Assembly: GCF_002117105.1 (NCBI RefSeq)
Contig: NZ_CP019343.1
Coordinates: forward strand, 2,542,001-2,606,000
Reading direction: 5' to 3'
DNA: 64,000 nt
Source: Oceanicoccus sagamiensis
GTDB taxonomy: Bacteria > Pseudomonadota > Gammaproteobacteria > Pseudomonadales > Dasaniaceae
This document shows, piece after piece, positions 29,811-38,760 of this stretch. Made by a program: the position numbers and the translations under genes. The notes under the pieces were generated by a model. It saw only the letters and a program-made list of their open reading frames with translations, was not told the origin of the DNA and ran no database searches. Each line of letters starts with the position of its first letter. Position 1 is the first letter of the stretch.

Positions 29811-32056
29811 TTAGGCCGTGAGTTTAAGTTTATCGAATACCGCCTCTAAAGCTCTTTCCATAAAGGATTTTTTGGTGGGCTCGGCAATGCGGATATTACC
29901 GGCACACATACCCTTGGCCAGATCGTACTGAGTTTCAACCGCCTGCTTAACACCGCTCTGGTCCACAAACATATAGTGGCTGGTAACACGACTAAACCAG
30001 GCTAGTTTCAGTTGTTCCTGTACTTTTTCCCGGTCAAACTCAAACCAGGTGCCAAAGGCAATTTCCTTGAGTTTGTTAACCACTGTCTGTTCTTCCGGGC
30101 TTAAAGTTGGTGGCGCAGGTTTTAGTGCCTTTCTGGGTTTGGTTTTAGGTTTGGCAGGGGGGTGGCTTTGGGTTTTACTGCCACGGCTGCTTCATTGGTC
30201 ACGGCCGTATCTCTTGTTGCTGTCTCCACAACCTCGGCGCTTGCGGGTTCATTAACCGCTTCCATGACCGAGTGATGATAGGCCAATTCCTGTGCTTCTT
30301 TCAGGGAGTTTAATAGGCCCTTGGAGGCGTCGGGGTCGTAGCCAATCGTTTTTAAACCATCAGATACAGAAATTTCCAAATCGCTTTGGTGGCGTTTAAA
30401 GTCGTCTTTATTATCGGCAACGGCTGAAGGTTTAACGCTCCACATAACACCGTCAACCACTTTTAATGCAGACTCCCAAGTTAGGCTATCCTGGCCATGA
30501 CGCAGCAAATTAAACGCTAAAAAATCGATCCAGGGCTGTCTTAATAAGTCAGCAACGGATTCCGGTATATCATCAATGTCCAGTCGTGCGTCCACTTCAT
30601 CGCTAGCCTGCTGGCGTGAGAGTTCCAGTTTTTCAAGGCCCTGTTGCGATTCGGTATTGCGCTTCTCAACCATGCGTGAGCGCTTTTCAATATTTTCTTT
30701 AAAACGTGTAAAATCTTCCAGCAGGCGATCAAATACCGAAGGGTCATCGACAAAGCCTTTCAGAATATTTTCTACAATGGTTTTAATTTTCGGTAAAACC
30801 GTGCGCTCATTATCTTTTTTGACCCATTTACCGCCCACCTCGGCCATGGTATTAAGCAATACCCTGGCGCTATGCTGATAGTTATCCAAAAAGGTTTTAT
30901 CCATTAATGCCAGCTTTAAATAGGGCGTATGCAAATGACTAAGCAGCGACTTAACCGCATCATGCAAATTGGGGTCGTCCAGCATATAGCGGAAAATCAT
31001 TCCCACCAGGTCAACCGTATCGGCATCACCCTGGGTCATTTTATGGCGGCTGTTTTCGTCACCTTGCTTGGTTAACTGGTCAATTAAATTTTCTTCGACT
31101 TTTTCCGCGGGCAATGGGCGGTTAAGTGCGGCGGCGGATAAAAAAGCTTTGGACTGTTGGATGGCGCTCAGTGCCAGCGCGTAGTCCATAGTTGAGAATG
31201 AGTCCTCACCACCACTGCCATCGGTAGCTACGCCAGCAAAGCTAACACCGCCCGCTGTTTGTGTACGATTGCCCACTGCGGATTGCAGGGCGCGAATGGA
31301 ATTATATAAATCCTGCTGGTGGGCAATACTGCTGGGGGATTCTTTTAGTGATTCAGTATCCGTCACAGCGGCTTCAGGGCTGCTATCTCCGGTGGCGTTT
31401 GCTTGAGGCGCTGCTGACTGCTGGGCTTTGGTCACACTAAAACGCAGGTTAGGTAAAATGCCTTTTTCTGTCAGAATATCGTTGAGGGCATCCAGTTCTT
31501 TGGCAAAACTAATTACAAAGATTTTGCCTAACTGTTTGTAGACCAGGATGCGGGTTTTATTATCCAGCGATAATTCAGCCACACCCATTTGTAAAGCCTC
31601 GCAAACACGGTGGGGTCCAAAAGGGTTGGTTTCATCACTAACACTTTTACCACCGCGCATAGCGGCCATACGTTTATTGAGCTTCCAAAGGGTTTCTGAA
31701 TTGCGGCTATTGGACTTGGATACAATTACCGAAATAGCCAGCTCGTCTTCCAGCTCGTCGCGCTGTACCAGAGATAGATTGCCAATATCAATTTGCTCTT
31801 CAACACTGGCTTCTTCTTCCTGTCCACTGGCAAAGATCTGGAAACTTTTACCCATCTCATGCCTAAAGGCCGTATGCATAGCGCCACTGCGGTCCTTAAG
31901 CTGCTGCATCGCTTCAAAATAACGCCGCTGCTCTTCGTTATTGGTGCACTGTTCAGCCTGCTCAAAGAGCGCATCGTTGATGGTTTTTTCCGCCGCTAAT
32001 AACAAATCACCATAAAATTTATGGGCATGATCCCGGCAGTTGTTAAGTAATTCCAT
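29811..32056 (-). pseudogene. DUF1631 family protein, frameshifted
   Basis: Two same-strand reading frames together make one DUF1631 protein of about 755 residues. The N-terminal part (from 32056, or GTG at 32071) stops at 30122. The C-terminal part, in another frame, runs to 29811 and contains the expected FGTWFEF and FSRVTSHYMFVD segments. A run of six C on the coding strand (30157-30162) lies at the junction. Adding one C there gives an uninterrupted proline/lysine-rich linker into the C-terminal domain. This is either a sequencing deletion or a real or phase-variable mutation. The function of DUF1631 is not firmly known. Confidence 0.85.
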
Positions 32057-32189
32057 TAATGGTCTGTCCACAGCAAGTTTTTACGGCGTATCAATGCCTG
32101 CATTATTAGTACAAATGTAGTCTAATTTCGCGATTTTAGGAGCGAAATGGCAGTTATTTATGTGAGGTATGGCAAGGTTTTAATGGTAT

Positions 32190-33065
32190 TTATAACACCA
32201 GCCATAGTAATAGTGGCAGAGAGGCGAAACTGAACAGCGTCGACATGACCACCAGGCCTGCAACAGCTTCGGGTGAACGGTTATAACGTTGGGCTAACAG
32301 GTAGTTAAATACCGCGGCGGGCATCGCCGATTGGATAATGACAACCCCGCGGATAGTGCCTTCCAGAGCCAGTACTTCGGCCACAAAAAAACCAACGGCC
32401 AGGCCGATCAGTAACCTGCTAACGCCCAGTAAGCCACTGAGGCTAAGGTCCTTAACTCTAAGCTGAGAAAGCGAGACGCCTAAGGTGATTAACATAATTG
32501 GAATACTGAGTGAGCCCAGCAGATTGAGGGAGTTTTCAATCCATAGCGGCAGACGGGTGGCGGTTAATACCAGGCCAGTAGCAAACAGGCCTGAGTAGAC
32601 AATGGGGGAGCGCAGGCTGTTTTTCCAGGCATTTTGGCCGCTGACCAAGGCCACGCCAAAGGAAAACTGGGTCAGGCTGACCACCAGATAAATCCCCAGA
32701 GCCACCGCCAGCCCCTCTTCACCAAAGGCAAAAAAGCATACGGGCAAGCCCATATTGACGGTATTGGGGAAACTAAGCGGGGCGAGATAAACGGTGACCG
32801 GTAGTCTGGCTAGCTTACATACCGTAACAGCAATTAGCCCAGTGGTGACCAGAACCATGGCCGCTGCTCCCAGAATTTCGATTAAATCCTGCGCTGGCAT
32901 TGAGGTTTTGCTTAAGGTACCGACCACCAGACAGGGGGCGCCGATATTCATGACCAAGCGGGTAACAAATTCACCTTCATAGGGCACACCCGAGCGCGCC
33001 CAGCCGTAACCAATCAGCGTACAAATGGCTATAGGGGCAAGAATGGCGAAAATATCTGCGTACAT
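32190..33065 (-). CDS. AEC-family (auxin efflux carrier-like) transporter
   Basis: A 291-residue inner-membrane protein with about ten hydrophobic helices in two five-helix halves, as in the AEC/BASS-like fold. The N-terminal IAICTLIGYGWARSG and the central FPNTVNMGLPVCFFAFGEEG segment, with its crossover-type N-x-x-N-x-G-L-P pattern, are typical of the family. AEC proteins in bacteria move malonate, malate or other carboxylates; the substrate here cannot be assigned. It is separated from the DUF1631 gene by over 100 bases and is likely expressed alone. Confidence 0.85.
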   Translation of the reverse strand: MYADIFAILAPIAICTLIGYGWARSGVPYEGEFVTRLVMNIGAPCLVVGTLSKTSMPAQDLIEILGAAAMVLVTTGLIAVTVCKLARLPVTVYLAPLSFPNTVNMGLPVCFFAFGEEGLAVALGIYLVVSLTQFSFGVALVSGQNAWKNSLRSPIVYSGLFATGLVLTATRLPLWIENSLNLLGSLSIPIMLITLGVSLSQLRVKDLSLSGLLGVSRLLIGLAVGFFVAEVLALEGTIRGVVIIQSAMPAAVFNYLLAQRYNRSPEAVAGLVVMSTLFSFASLPLLLWLVL

Positions 33066-33182
33066 AAAACACCGGTTGAGTAAAAACCGGCATTCTACAG
33101 GGAAAGCCCGGTAATGCGGAAAATAGTGTGCCTTTAGCCGCGGCGATTTATACTAAGCGGCCTTGAAACTGTGGAAACCACT

Positions 33183-33856
33183 ATGTCCAAAATATTCCCT
33201 GCCGCTACGGTGGTACTTATCCGTGATGGCTGCCAAGGTTTGGAAGCACTGTTACTGCGTCGCTCAACCGCAGTCAGTTTTGCCAAAGGGCACTGGGTTT
33301 TTCCTGGTGGCCGAATTGATAAGGCAGATTATCGTGACGACTTGGCGGATATTGAGGGTGCCGCCCGCCGGGGAGCTGTGCGTGAAACTCTGGAAGAAGC
33401 CGATTTAGTGGTGAATGAACAGGATATGGTTTATTTCGCCCACTGGACCACCCCACCTGAACACCCCAAGCGCTTTGCCACCTGGTTTTATATTAGCGAA
33501 GTGAATGGCGACTCTAATAAAGTCACCGTGGATAATAGCGAAATTGTCGAGCATCGCTGGTATAGCCCCGAGCAGGCATTGGCAGATTTGCAGGGCAAGC
33601 ATATTGAGATGATGCCCCCACCTTTATCACCCTGACCGAGCTAAGCCAGTGCACCTCGGTGGCTGATGCGCTGGCCATGTATCGCCAGCGCCCGGTACCG
33701 GAAATCTTGCCCAAAATGACCCTGACCGAAGCGGGGGTGGTGATGCTCTATCCCGGGGATGCTGGCTATAACGACGGCGACGAGACGGTGGCGGGCCCCC
33801 GCAACCGTTTCTGGATGCTGGATGAAGCCTGGCGCTATGAAAAAACACCGGATTAG
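33183..33856 (+). pseudogene. NUDIX hydrolase, frameshifted
   Basis: The frame from ATG 33183 encodes a NUDIX domain with a long insertion between the FPGGRID start and the RETLEEADL part of the box, then stops at 33635 shortly after MMPPP. A second frame (to 33856) encodes the missing C-terminus, ending near RFWMLDEAWRYE. A run of five C (33615-33619) lies just before the break. Adding one C there joins the two frames through a sensible TFITLTELSQC linker, giving about 224 residues. The frame break has the same character as that in the DUF1631 gene. The substrate is unknown. Confidence 0.82.
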
Positions 33857-33946
33857 TTTTACCGCAGCCGGTTAATTCCTAAGGTATTTATCCGACAAAA
33901 CTGGTAGTGTTCGCCCCCAGATATTGACAGCTTTTGGAGTTTAATA

Positions 33947-35119
33947 ATGAGCAGTAGTTTTCACCCAACCCAACGTACCCTTATGGGCCCAGGCCCTTCC
34001 GATGTGAGCCCCCGTGTTCTAGAGGCTTTAGGCCGCCCAACCATTGGCCATTTGGACCCCGAATTTGTCGGTTTAATGGATGAGATCAAGTCACTACTGC
34101 ACTATGCCTTTCAAACCAATAATGAGCTAACCCTGCCGGTTTCTGCGCCGGGTTCAGCGGGTATGGAAGCCTGTTTTGTCAATTTAGTCTCACCCGGTGA
34201 TACCGTAATTGTCTGCCAGAATGGCGTTTTTGGCGGCCGGATGAAAGAGAATGTAGAGCGCTGTGGCGGCACCGCTGTGATGGTGGAAGATGAGTGGGGC
34301 CAGCCGATTGATATCGCCAAAGTTAAAGCCGCTTTTGAGCAGTACCCCACGGCAAAAGTCCTGGCCTTTGTGCATGCCGAAACCTCAACCGGTGTACAAA
34401 GTGATGCCAAAGCCCTCTGCCAACTAGCGACCGATAATCATGCCTTAAGCATTGTTGATACCGTGACTTCAGTGGGCGGTATCAATGTGGATATTGATGG
34501 CTGGGGAGCCGATGCAGTTTATTCCGGTACCCAAAAATGCTTATCCTGCGTACCGGGCATTTCACCAGTAAGCTTTGGCCCACGGGCCGTAGCAGCCATT
34601 CAAAATCGCGAGCATAAAGTACAGAGCTGGTTTTTAGATATGCAGCTGGTTATGGGCTATTGGGGTGGCAATACCAAGCGCGCCTACCACCATACCGCCC
34701 CTGTGAATGCGATGTATGCACTGCATGAATCCTTGCTGATGTTAAAAGAAGAGGGCTTGGAAAACGCTTGGCAGCGTCACCAAACCCACCACGATGCTTT
34801 AGTAGCCGGTTTGGAAGCGATGGGTTTATCCATGGTGGTTGATAAAGCACATCGTCTGCCGCAGCTTAACCTGGTTAACCTGCCAGAAGGTGCTGATGAT
34901 GCTGCGGTTCGTGCTGCCTTACTATCCGAGTACAGCCTGGAAATTGGTGCTGGTTTAGGCGCTTTAGCGGGCAAAGCCTGGCGCATTGGTTTAATGGGCC
35001 ATGCCTGTAGTAAGAAAAATGTCGTGCTGTGTTTGTCGGCACTGGACAATGTCCTGTCGGCACAGGGCGCAAAGATTAATAGCGGCGTAGCGGTTGCAGC
35101 AGCACTGGCCAGCTATTAA
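33947..35119 (+). CDS. pyridoxal-phosphate aminotransferase, alanine/serine--glyoxylate type
   Basis: A 390-residue class V (fold type I) aminotransferase. It starts with the typical LMGPGPSDVSPRVLEAL and IGHLDPEF segments. The PLP-binding lysine is Lys197 in YSGTQKCLSC, and the upstream DTVTSVGGINVDID aspartate contacts the cofactor ring. A likely role is transfer of the amino group from alanine or serine to glyoxylate; the exact donor cannot be read from sequence. It stands alone on its strand, with a gap of about 127 bases before the globin operon. Confidence 0.88.
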   Translation: MSSSFHPTQRTLMGPGPSDVSPRVLEALGRPTIGHLDPEFVGLMDEIKSLLHYAFQTNNELTLPVSAPGSAGMEACFVNLVSPGDTVIVCQNGVFGGRMKENVERCGGTAVMVEDEWGQPIDIAKVKAAFEQYPTAKVLAFVHAETSTGVQSDAKALCQLATDNHALSIVDTVTSVGGINVDIDGWGADAVYSGTQKCLSCVPGISPVSFGPRAVAAIQNREHKVQSWFLDMQLVMGYWGGNTKRAYHHTAPVNAMYALHESLLMLKEEGLENAWQRHQTHHDALVAGLEAMGLSMVVDKAHRLPQLNLVNLPEGADDAAVRAALLSEYSLEIGAGLGALAGKAWRIGLMGHACSKKNVVLCLSALDNVLSAQGAKINSGVAVAAALASY

Positions 35120-35155
35120 TTAACATCAGCTTGTTCAAGCGAATAAGCTGATAGT

Positions 35156-35196
35156 TTGTTTCAAATCAAAGCGTAATATTCTGCCGCCCTTATAGT
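35156..35196 (+). promoter_or_regulatory. FNR/Anr box and -10 ahead of the globin operon
   Basis: TTGTT-TCAA-ATCAA (35156-35169) matches the FNR/Anr consensus at 9 of 10 positions. TATAGT at 35191-35196 follows after 21 bases, the spacing of a class II FNR-activated promoter. The start of transcription would be near 35203, about 44 bases before the globin ATG. Confidence 0.6.
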
Positions 35197-35246
35197 GAAA
35201 TAGAGCCACTATATTAGAACCTGGAACCACTATAAGGGTAGGGCCG

Positions 35247-35660
35247 ATGGATCGTCTTGATGAAGAAACCGTTGAACAATTTCACGACAGTTTGGACCGC
35301 TGCGGCTCCACCTCAAAATTTCTTGGCCGCTTTTACCAAATCTTTTCTGCCTCATCCCCTGAGGTGGCTGCCCGATTTACCGACACCAATTTCAAGACCC
35401 AAATCCGGGCGCTAAAAACCTCATTCTATATGGCTATGCTGGCATCGGATAAAGATTCAGAGGCCTCCGACTATCTGGAACGTATAGCCATGCGGCACAA
35501 CCATCAGCAGTTGGATATTAAGCCAGAATTTTATACGCTATGGATGGATAGCATGATAGTGGCTGTGAGCGAATTTGATCCGCAGTTTGATCATCATATA
35601 GAGCAGGTTTGGCGTCGGTTTATGCAGCCAGCCATTGAATTTATGTCATCCAGATATTAG
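35247..35660 (+). CDS. single-domain globin-like protein
   Basis: A 137-residue protein with a globin pattern: helix with FLGRFYQIFSASSPEVAARF near residue 25, a second helix near FKTQIRALKTSFYMAM, and a likely proximal heme ligand His86 in HNHQQLDIKPEFY, where the H-x4-I-x-PE-Y layout matches bacterial globins. It lacks a flavin domain, so it could bind oxygen or NO, or act as a sensor. It heads a three-gene set with the SpoIIAA-like and CBS genes, behind an FNR-type promoter. Family assignment is by pattern only. Confidence 0.75.
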   Translation: MDRLDEETVEQFHDSLDRCGSTSKFLGRFYQIFSASSPEVAARFTDTNFKTQIRALKTSFYMAMLASDKDSEASDYLERIAMRHNHQQLDIKPEFYTLWMDSMIVAVSEFDPQFDHHIEQVWRRFMQPAIEFMSSRY

Positions 35661-35690
35661 TTTTACCATGAGACAAGCGAGGGGCTAACG

Positions 35691-36074
35691 ATGAGTGAGC
35701 AGAATGAGCACGGTCTGTCCGTAGGTATTTCCAGAGTCAATAATGACTTTTTTCTACAGCTAAAAGTCACCGGTAAACTGACCCATGATGATTACCAAAC
35801 CTTTATACCGCTACTTGAAAATGCTTTAGGCGGCGTTAACAATCCGCAAATCAATGCGCTGGTCGATTGTCTGGCTCTGGAAGGCTGGGAGCTGCGTGCC
35901 GCTTGGGATGATTTTAAGCTGGGGCTAAAACATGGCAGTGAGTTTAAAAAAATAGCGATCGTTGGCAATAAACCCTGGGAGCAATGGGCGGCCAAAATCG
36001 GTAGCTGGTTTATCCATGGTGAAATGGCCTATTTTGAAAATCGTGAGGAAGCGTTAAACTGGTTGGGCAGTTAA
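35691..36074 (+). CDS. SpoIIAA-like (STAS-fold) protein
   Basis: A 127-residue cytoplasmic protein with the pattern of the SpoIIAA-like family: an N-terminal strand LQLKVTGKLTHDDYQTFIPLL, a central LVDCLALEGWELRAAWDDF and a C-terminal GEMAYFENREEALNWL. The family is a lipid- or nucleotide-binding STAS variant without an agreed role. It follows the globin gene by 30 bases and has a GAGGGG ribosome site, so it is probably in the same transcript. Confidence 0.72.
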   Translation: MSEQNEHGLSVGISRVNNDFFLQLKVTGKLTHDDYQTFIPLLENALGGVNNPQINALVDCLALEGWELRAAWDDFKLGLKHGSEFKKIAIVGNKPWEQWAAKIGSWFIHGEMAYFENREEALNWLGS

Positions 36075-36103
36075 CTCCCCATCAGTGAAAAGGACGCATC
36101 ACC

Positions 36104-36730
36104 ATGTTTTATATTATTGAGCAGGGTGCCAGAATCAAAACGCCCACCGCGCAATTATTAAAGGCGCGGGGTGTGCCCCAAGTATCCGCCGGTGCCGGTA
36201 CTTCTGCGATCAGCGAAGATAACCGTGACCCGCTAAAAGCACCCGTTAGTAAAATATCCCAGGACAACCCCTACCAACAACAAAACCTGAAACCGGAGCG
36301 TGAACTTGCCCCGGTTATTTACGGTCACCAGATTATGACCTCACCGGTGGTTACCGCATCCATTAATGAAACCATCGAAACGGTATGGAGTTTGTTTGCC
36401 AAACACCATTTTCACCACCTGCCTTTGGTCGATGATAAGCAGCAATTATTAGGGATTGTCTCCGACCGCGACCTGTTGCGTTTTGCCGCTAATCAGCAAA
36501 AAAACGTGGGTTCCCACCGTATTGAGCAGGTGATGACAAGAAAAGTGATTAGCGCAGCAGCCACGGCGGAGGTGCGTTTGATTGCCGAGGTGATGTGCCG
36601 ACATGCGATTGGTGCGGTGCCGATTACAGGGGAGGCGGATAGTGACGATAGTCGGGTGCTGGGCATTGTTTCGCGGTCAGATATTTTGCGGACCTTGGTA
36701 AACCGGGCACCTTTGGAGCTCTGGGCCTAG
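36104..36730 (+). CDS. CBS-domain pair protein
   Basis: A 208-residue protein with about 70 N-terminal residues of low complexity followed by two CBS domains (about 75-130 and 135-203). The first shows IMTSPVVTASINETIETVW and GIVSDRDLLRF, the second VMTRKVISA and GIVSRSDILRTL. CBS pairs bind adenine nucleotides and regulate partners; no catalytic domain is attached here. It is 29 bases after the SpoIIAA-like gene. The target is unknown, and an effect on respiration or transport is only a guess. Confidence 0.82.
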   Translation: MFYIIEQGARIKTPTAQLLKARGVPQVSAGAGTSAISEDNRDPLKAPVSKISQDNPYQQQNLKPERELAPVIYGHQIMTSPVVTASINETIETVWSLFAKHHFHHLPLVDDKQQLLGIVSDRDLLRFAANQQKNVGSHRIEQVMTRKVISAAATAEVRLIAEVMCRHAIGAVPITGEADSDDSRVLGIVSRSDILRTLVNRAPLELWA

Positions 36731-36792
36731 GTTTACCTTCCCAAGCCTCGCTATGTAAAGAAAGTTAAATTCCCAGCCCAAAAAAACCAACC

Positions 36793-36834
36793 TTGATGCA
36801 TATCAAAAAACCTTTTCCCGCTTGCCCTGATAAT
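36793..36834 (+). promoter_or_regulatory. perfect FNR/Anr box and -10 ahead of the Rieske oxygenase
   Basis: TTGAT-GCAT-ATCAA (36793-36806) is an exact match to the FNR/Anr consensus. GATAAT at 36829-36834 is a good -10 at 22 bases from the box, the class II activator arrangement. Predicted transcription start is near 36841, with the coding start at 36887 after an AGGAGAG ribosome site. Confidence 0.72.
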
Positions 36835-36886
36835 CCATAACAACAACAGCAAACCGCAGCGACTAGAGCTAGCAGGAGAGACAAAC

Positions 36887-38059
36887 ATGTACATCAACTT
36901 TTGGTATGCCATGGCCATGGCGGAAGAAATTACCGCTGATAAACCCTTTAAAGTGCGCCGCTTAGGGCAGGACTTTGTGTTGTACCGTGATGAAGACGGC
37001 AGCGCACATTGCCTGCATGATGTTTGTAGCCATCGGGGCGGCTCATTAGGTGATGGCCGTATTCGCGATGGCCATTTGGAGTGCCCTTATCACGGTTGGC
37101 AGTTTAATGGGGGAGGTGATTGTGCTTATATTCCCTCCTTAGGTGCTGAAGGGCAAAAAATTCCTGCTCGAACAAAAATCGATTCCTATCCTGTACAGGA
37201 AAAATACGGCTTAATCTTTGCCTTTTTAGGTGACCTTCCCGAAGCAGAGCGCCCACCGTTGATGGGGCCGGACTGGAATCCCCAGAACTACGAATACCCG
37301 GCAGAAGAATGGCGGGCTGTGGCGATGAGCTGGCCAATTACAGCCAACTACGAGCGCTGTGTAGAAAATGGTATCGACCCTTCTCATAATGAATATGTGC
37401 ACCGTGCCCACGGTTTTATGGGGGATCGTCAGGATACCTATAAAGTTAACAAGTTGGAGCCCATCGAGCACCAGTGGGGCAATGGCTTTTGGCACCGTTT
37501 TTATGCTCCTGCCAGTACCCATGATGTTTTATACAAGGGTGAAGAAGCCAGAGACGGTGAAGGCGATTTAAATGTCAGTGCCGGTCATAGCGGCCCTAAC
37601 CAGGTCTGGACTTATATTCATATCACCGATAAAAACTGGATGCATCAATATCTCTACGAAACCCCCGTGGATGAAACCCATACCACTGCCTTTAATATTT
37701 CCATTTGCAACTTCCTGCCTGAAGAAATTGCCGATGATGATGAAATAAAAGCGATGAATGCCTCGATCGCTGAAGAAGATGTGGTGGTGTTAGAAGGGAT
37801 CAAGCCGGTTAAAACGCCGGATGATATGACCAGTGAAGTCTTGGTGCCCTCCGATAAAGCGATCTTTGGTTATCGTCAGTTTATTAAAGAGTGGGACCGT
37901 CGCGGTTGGCGTATTGATACGAAGGCGGTTAAACGTGATGAGTTGGAAAAAGTGTATGCCATTCCTTCACCGCGTCGTCGCAAAGAAAAGGGCTGGGTGT
38001 TTGATACTGTGCCATTAATCCCCGCGGCAAAACCAGAGGAAGTGAAAAAGGCGGGTTAA
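36887..38059 (+). CDS. Rieske non-heme iron oxygenase, alpha subunit
   Basis: A 390-residue ring-hydroxylating or demethylating oxygenase component. The Rieske [2Fe-2S] ligands are Cys47-x-His49 and Cys66-x2-His69. The mononuclear iron site is visible as the ENGIDPSHNEYVH stretch with Asp164, His167 and His172, and a third carboxylate ligand is expected near EEDVVV. The overall plan resembles the VanA / pheophorbide-oxygenase-like branch rather than two-subunit dioxygenases. No ferredoxin or reductase gene is adjacent. The substrate is unknown. It has its own FNR-type promoter, which is odd for an enzyme that needs oxygen. Confidence 0.88.
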   Translation: MYINFWYAMAMAEEITADKPFKVRRLGQDFVLYRDEDGSAHCLHDVCSHRGGSLGDGRIRDGHLECPYHGWQFNGGGDCAYIPSLGAEGQKIPARTKIDSYPVQEKYGLIFAFLGDLPEAERPPLMGPDWNPQNYEYPAEEWRAVAMSWPITANYERCVENGIDPSHNEYVHRAHGFMGDRQDTYKVNKLEPIEHQWGNGFWHRFYAPASTHDVLYKGEEARDGEGDLNVSAGHSGPNQVWTYIHITDKNWMHQYLYETPVDETHTTAFNISICNFLPEEIADDDEIKAMNASIAEEDVVVLEGIKPVKTPDDMTSEVLVPSDKAIFGYRQFIKEWDRRGWRIDTKAVKRDELEKVYAIPSPRRRKEKGWVFDTVPLIPAAKPEEVKKAG

Positions 38060-38113
38060 ATATAGGGCTGAGGTTTTGAATGCGTTGTTATTCCCAACTT
38101 CGCATACACCCGC

Positions 38114-38183
38114 GTAGGGTGGATTGTAATCCACCGTTACTGGCAACTCATGGCTGGGCTTAGTGGATGATAATCCACCCTAC
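38114..38183. repeat. dispersed inverted-repeat element, copy 2
   Basis: A 70-base element with the same GTAGGG and CCCTAC ends and GGTGGATT/AATCCACC arms as 25254-25324, but with substitutions in both arms and the loop. The loop still aligns with copy 1 by eye, so the copies share ancestry. It lies in the intergenic gap between the Rieske gene and a convergent small gene, with no ORF. Confidence 0.82.
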
Positions 38184-38251
38184 AATACTCGAATCACTGC
38201 GAGAACTCGAAGAGTGATAGAGGTTGTTACGGGAAATGACATGGCTCTTTA

Positions 38252-38560
38252 TTACTCAGAGGGAGGTGCTACCTGTATCCAGCAATGGGTTCTTTGCAGG
38301 TACACAAAGTGACAACCAAAGGACTGCACTTCACGTAAATCACCATCCTCTGGTGGATCATAATCTTCCAGGCCCTCCAGCGATAATGCATTGGCCATGG
38401 CGGGCTTTTTACAAAATTCCTGCGCCAATTCATTGAGGTGTAATTCCTCCCCAGTCCAAACCATACCGTCACGCTCTACTGGTGAGCTGATTGCATTATC
38501 TGCAAAGACAAATACCGCAGAAGTCCCCGCCATTTTCTTATAGACCGAAGGCTGCTCCAT
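38252..38560 (-). CDS. small protein of unknown function
   Basis: A 102-residue protein that I do not recognise. The ATG at 38560 is preceded by GGAG at a good distance; the upstream in-frame ATG at 38572 overlaps that site. It has no signal peptide or membrane segment, contains FVFADNAISSPVERDG and an acidic EDYDPPEDGDLREV stretch, and has three cysteines, including a C-terminal FGCHFVYLQRTHCW. An FNR-like box lies about 70 bases upstream, so it is probably real and expressed at low oxygen. Confidence 0.6.
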   Translation of the reverse strand: MEQPSVYKKMAGTSAVFVFADNAISSPVERDGMVWTGEELHLNELAQEFCKKPAMANALSLEGLEDYDPPEDGDLREVQSFGCHFVYLQRTHCWIQVAPPSE

Positions 38561-38623
38561 ATAACACTCCATTTATTACTGTTTGAAAAAATACCAGCTT
38601 AAAAAACAACAGCTTAGACAGCG

Positions 38624-38637
38624 ATGATATGCATCAA
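38624..38637 (-). promoter_or_regulatory. FNR/Anr-like box upstream of the small gene
   Basis: Read on the - strand this is TTGAT-GCAT-ATCAT, 9 of 10 to the consensus and identical over 13 bases to the perfect box before the Rieske gene. TTTAAG (38603-38598) follows after 20 bases as a possible -10 for the gene starting at 38560. The rhlE gene on the + strand has no suitable -10 at the matching distance. Confidence 0.5.
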
Positions 38638-38760
38638 GGTTTCGGTAGTACTTACCGGCCAGTTGCTGTAAGCTTCACGCCCCGCAGCGGGCTATGGCCC
38701 CAGCGTGCCAAACGGCAACTCCCAAGCAGTTTATCGAGTACTATCACAAGAGCAGCATCT

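Noticed and set aside
30122-30170. Programmed ribosomal frameshift in the DUF1631 gene
   Set aside because: No known slippery heptamer or obvious stimulatory structure is seen. A one-base homopolymer error explains it more simply, and the same pattern recurs in the NUDIX gene.
38629-38760. N-terminal extension of RhlE
   Set aside because: It overlaps an FNR-like site and gives a sequence unlike DEAD-box proteins; the family starts at MSFDSLGL.
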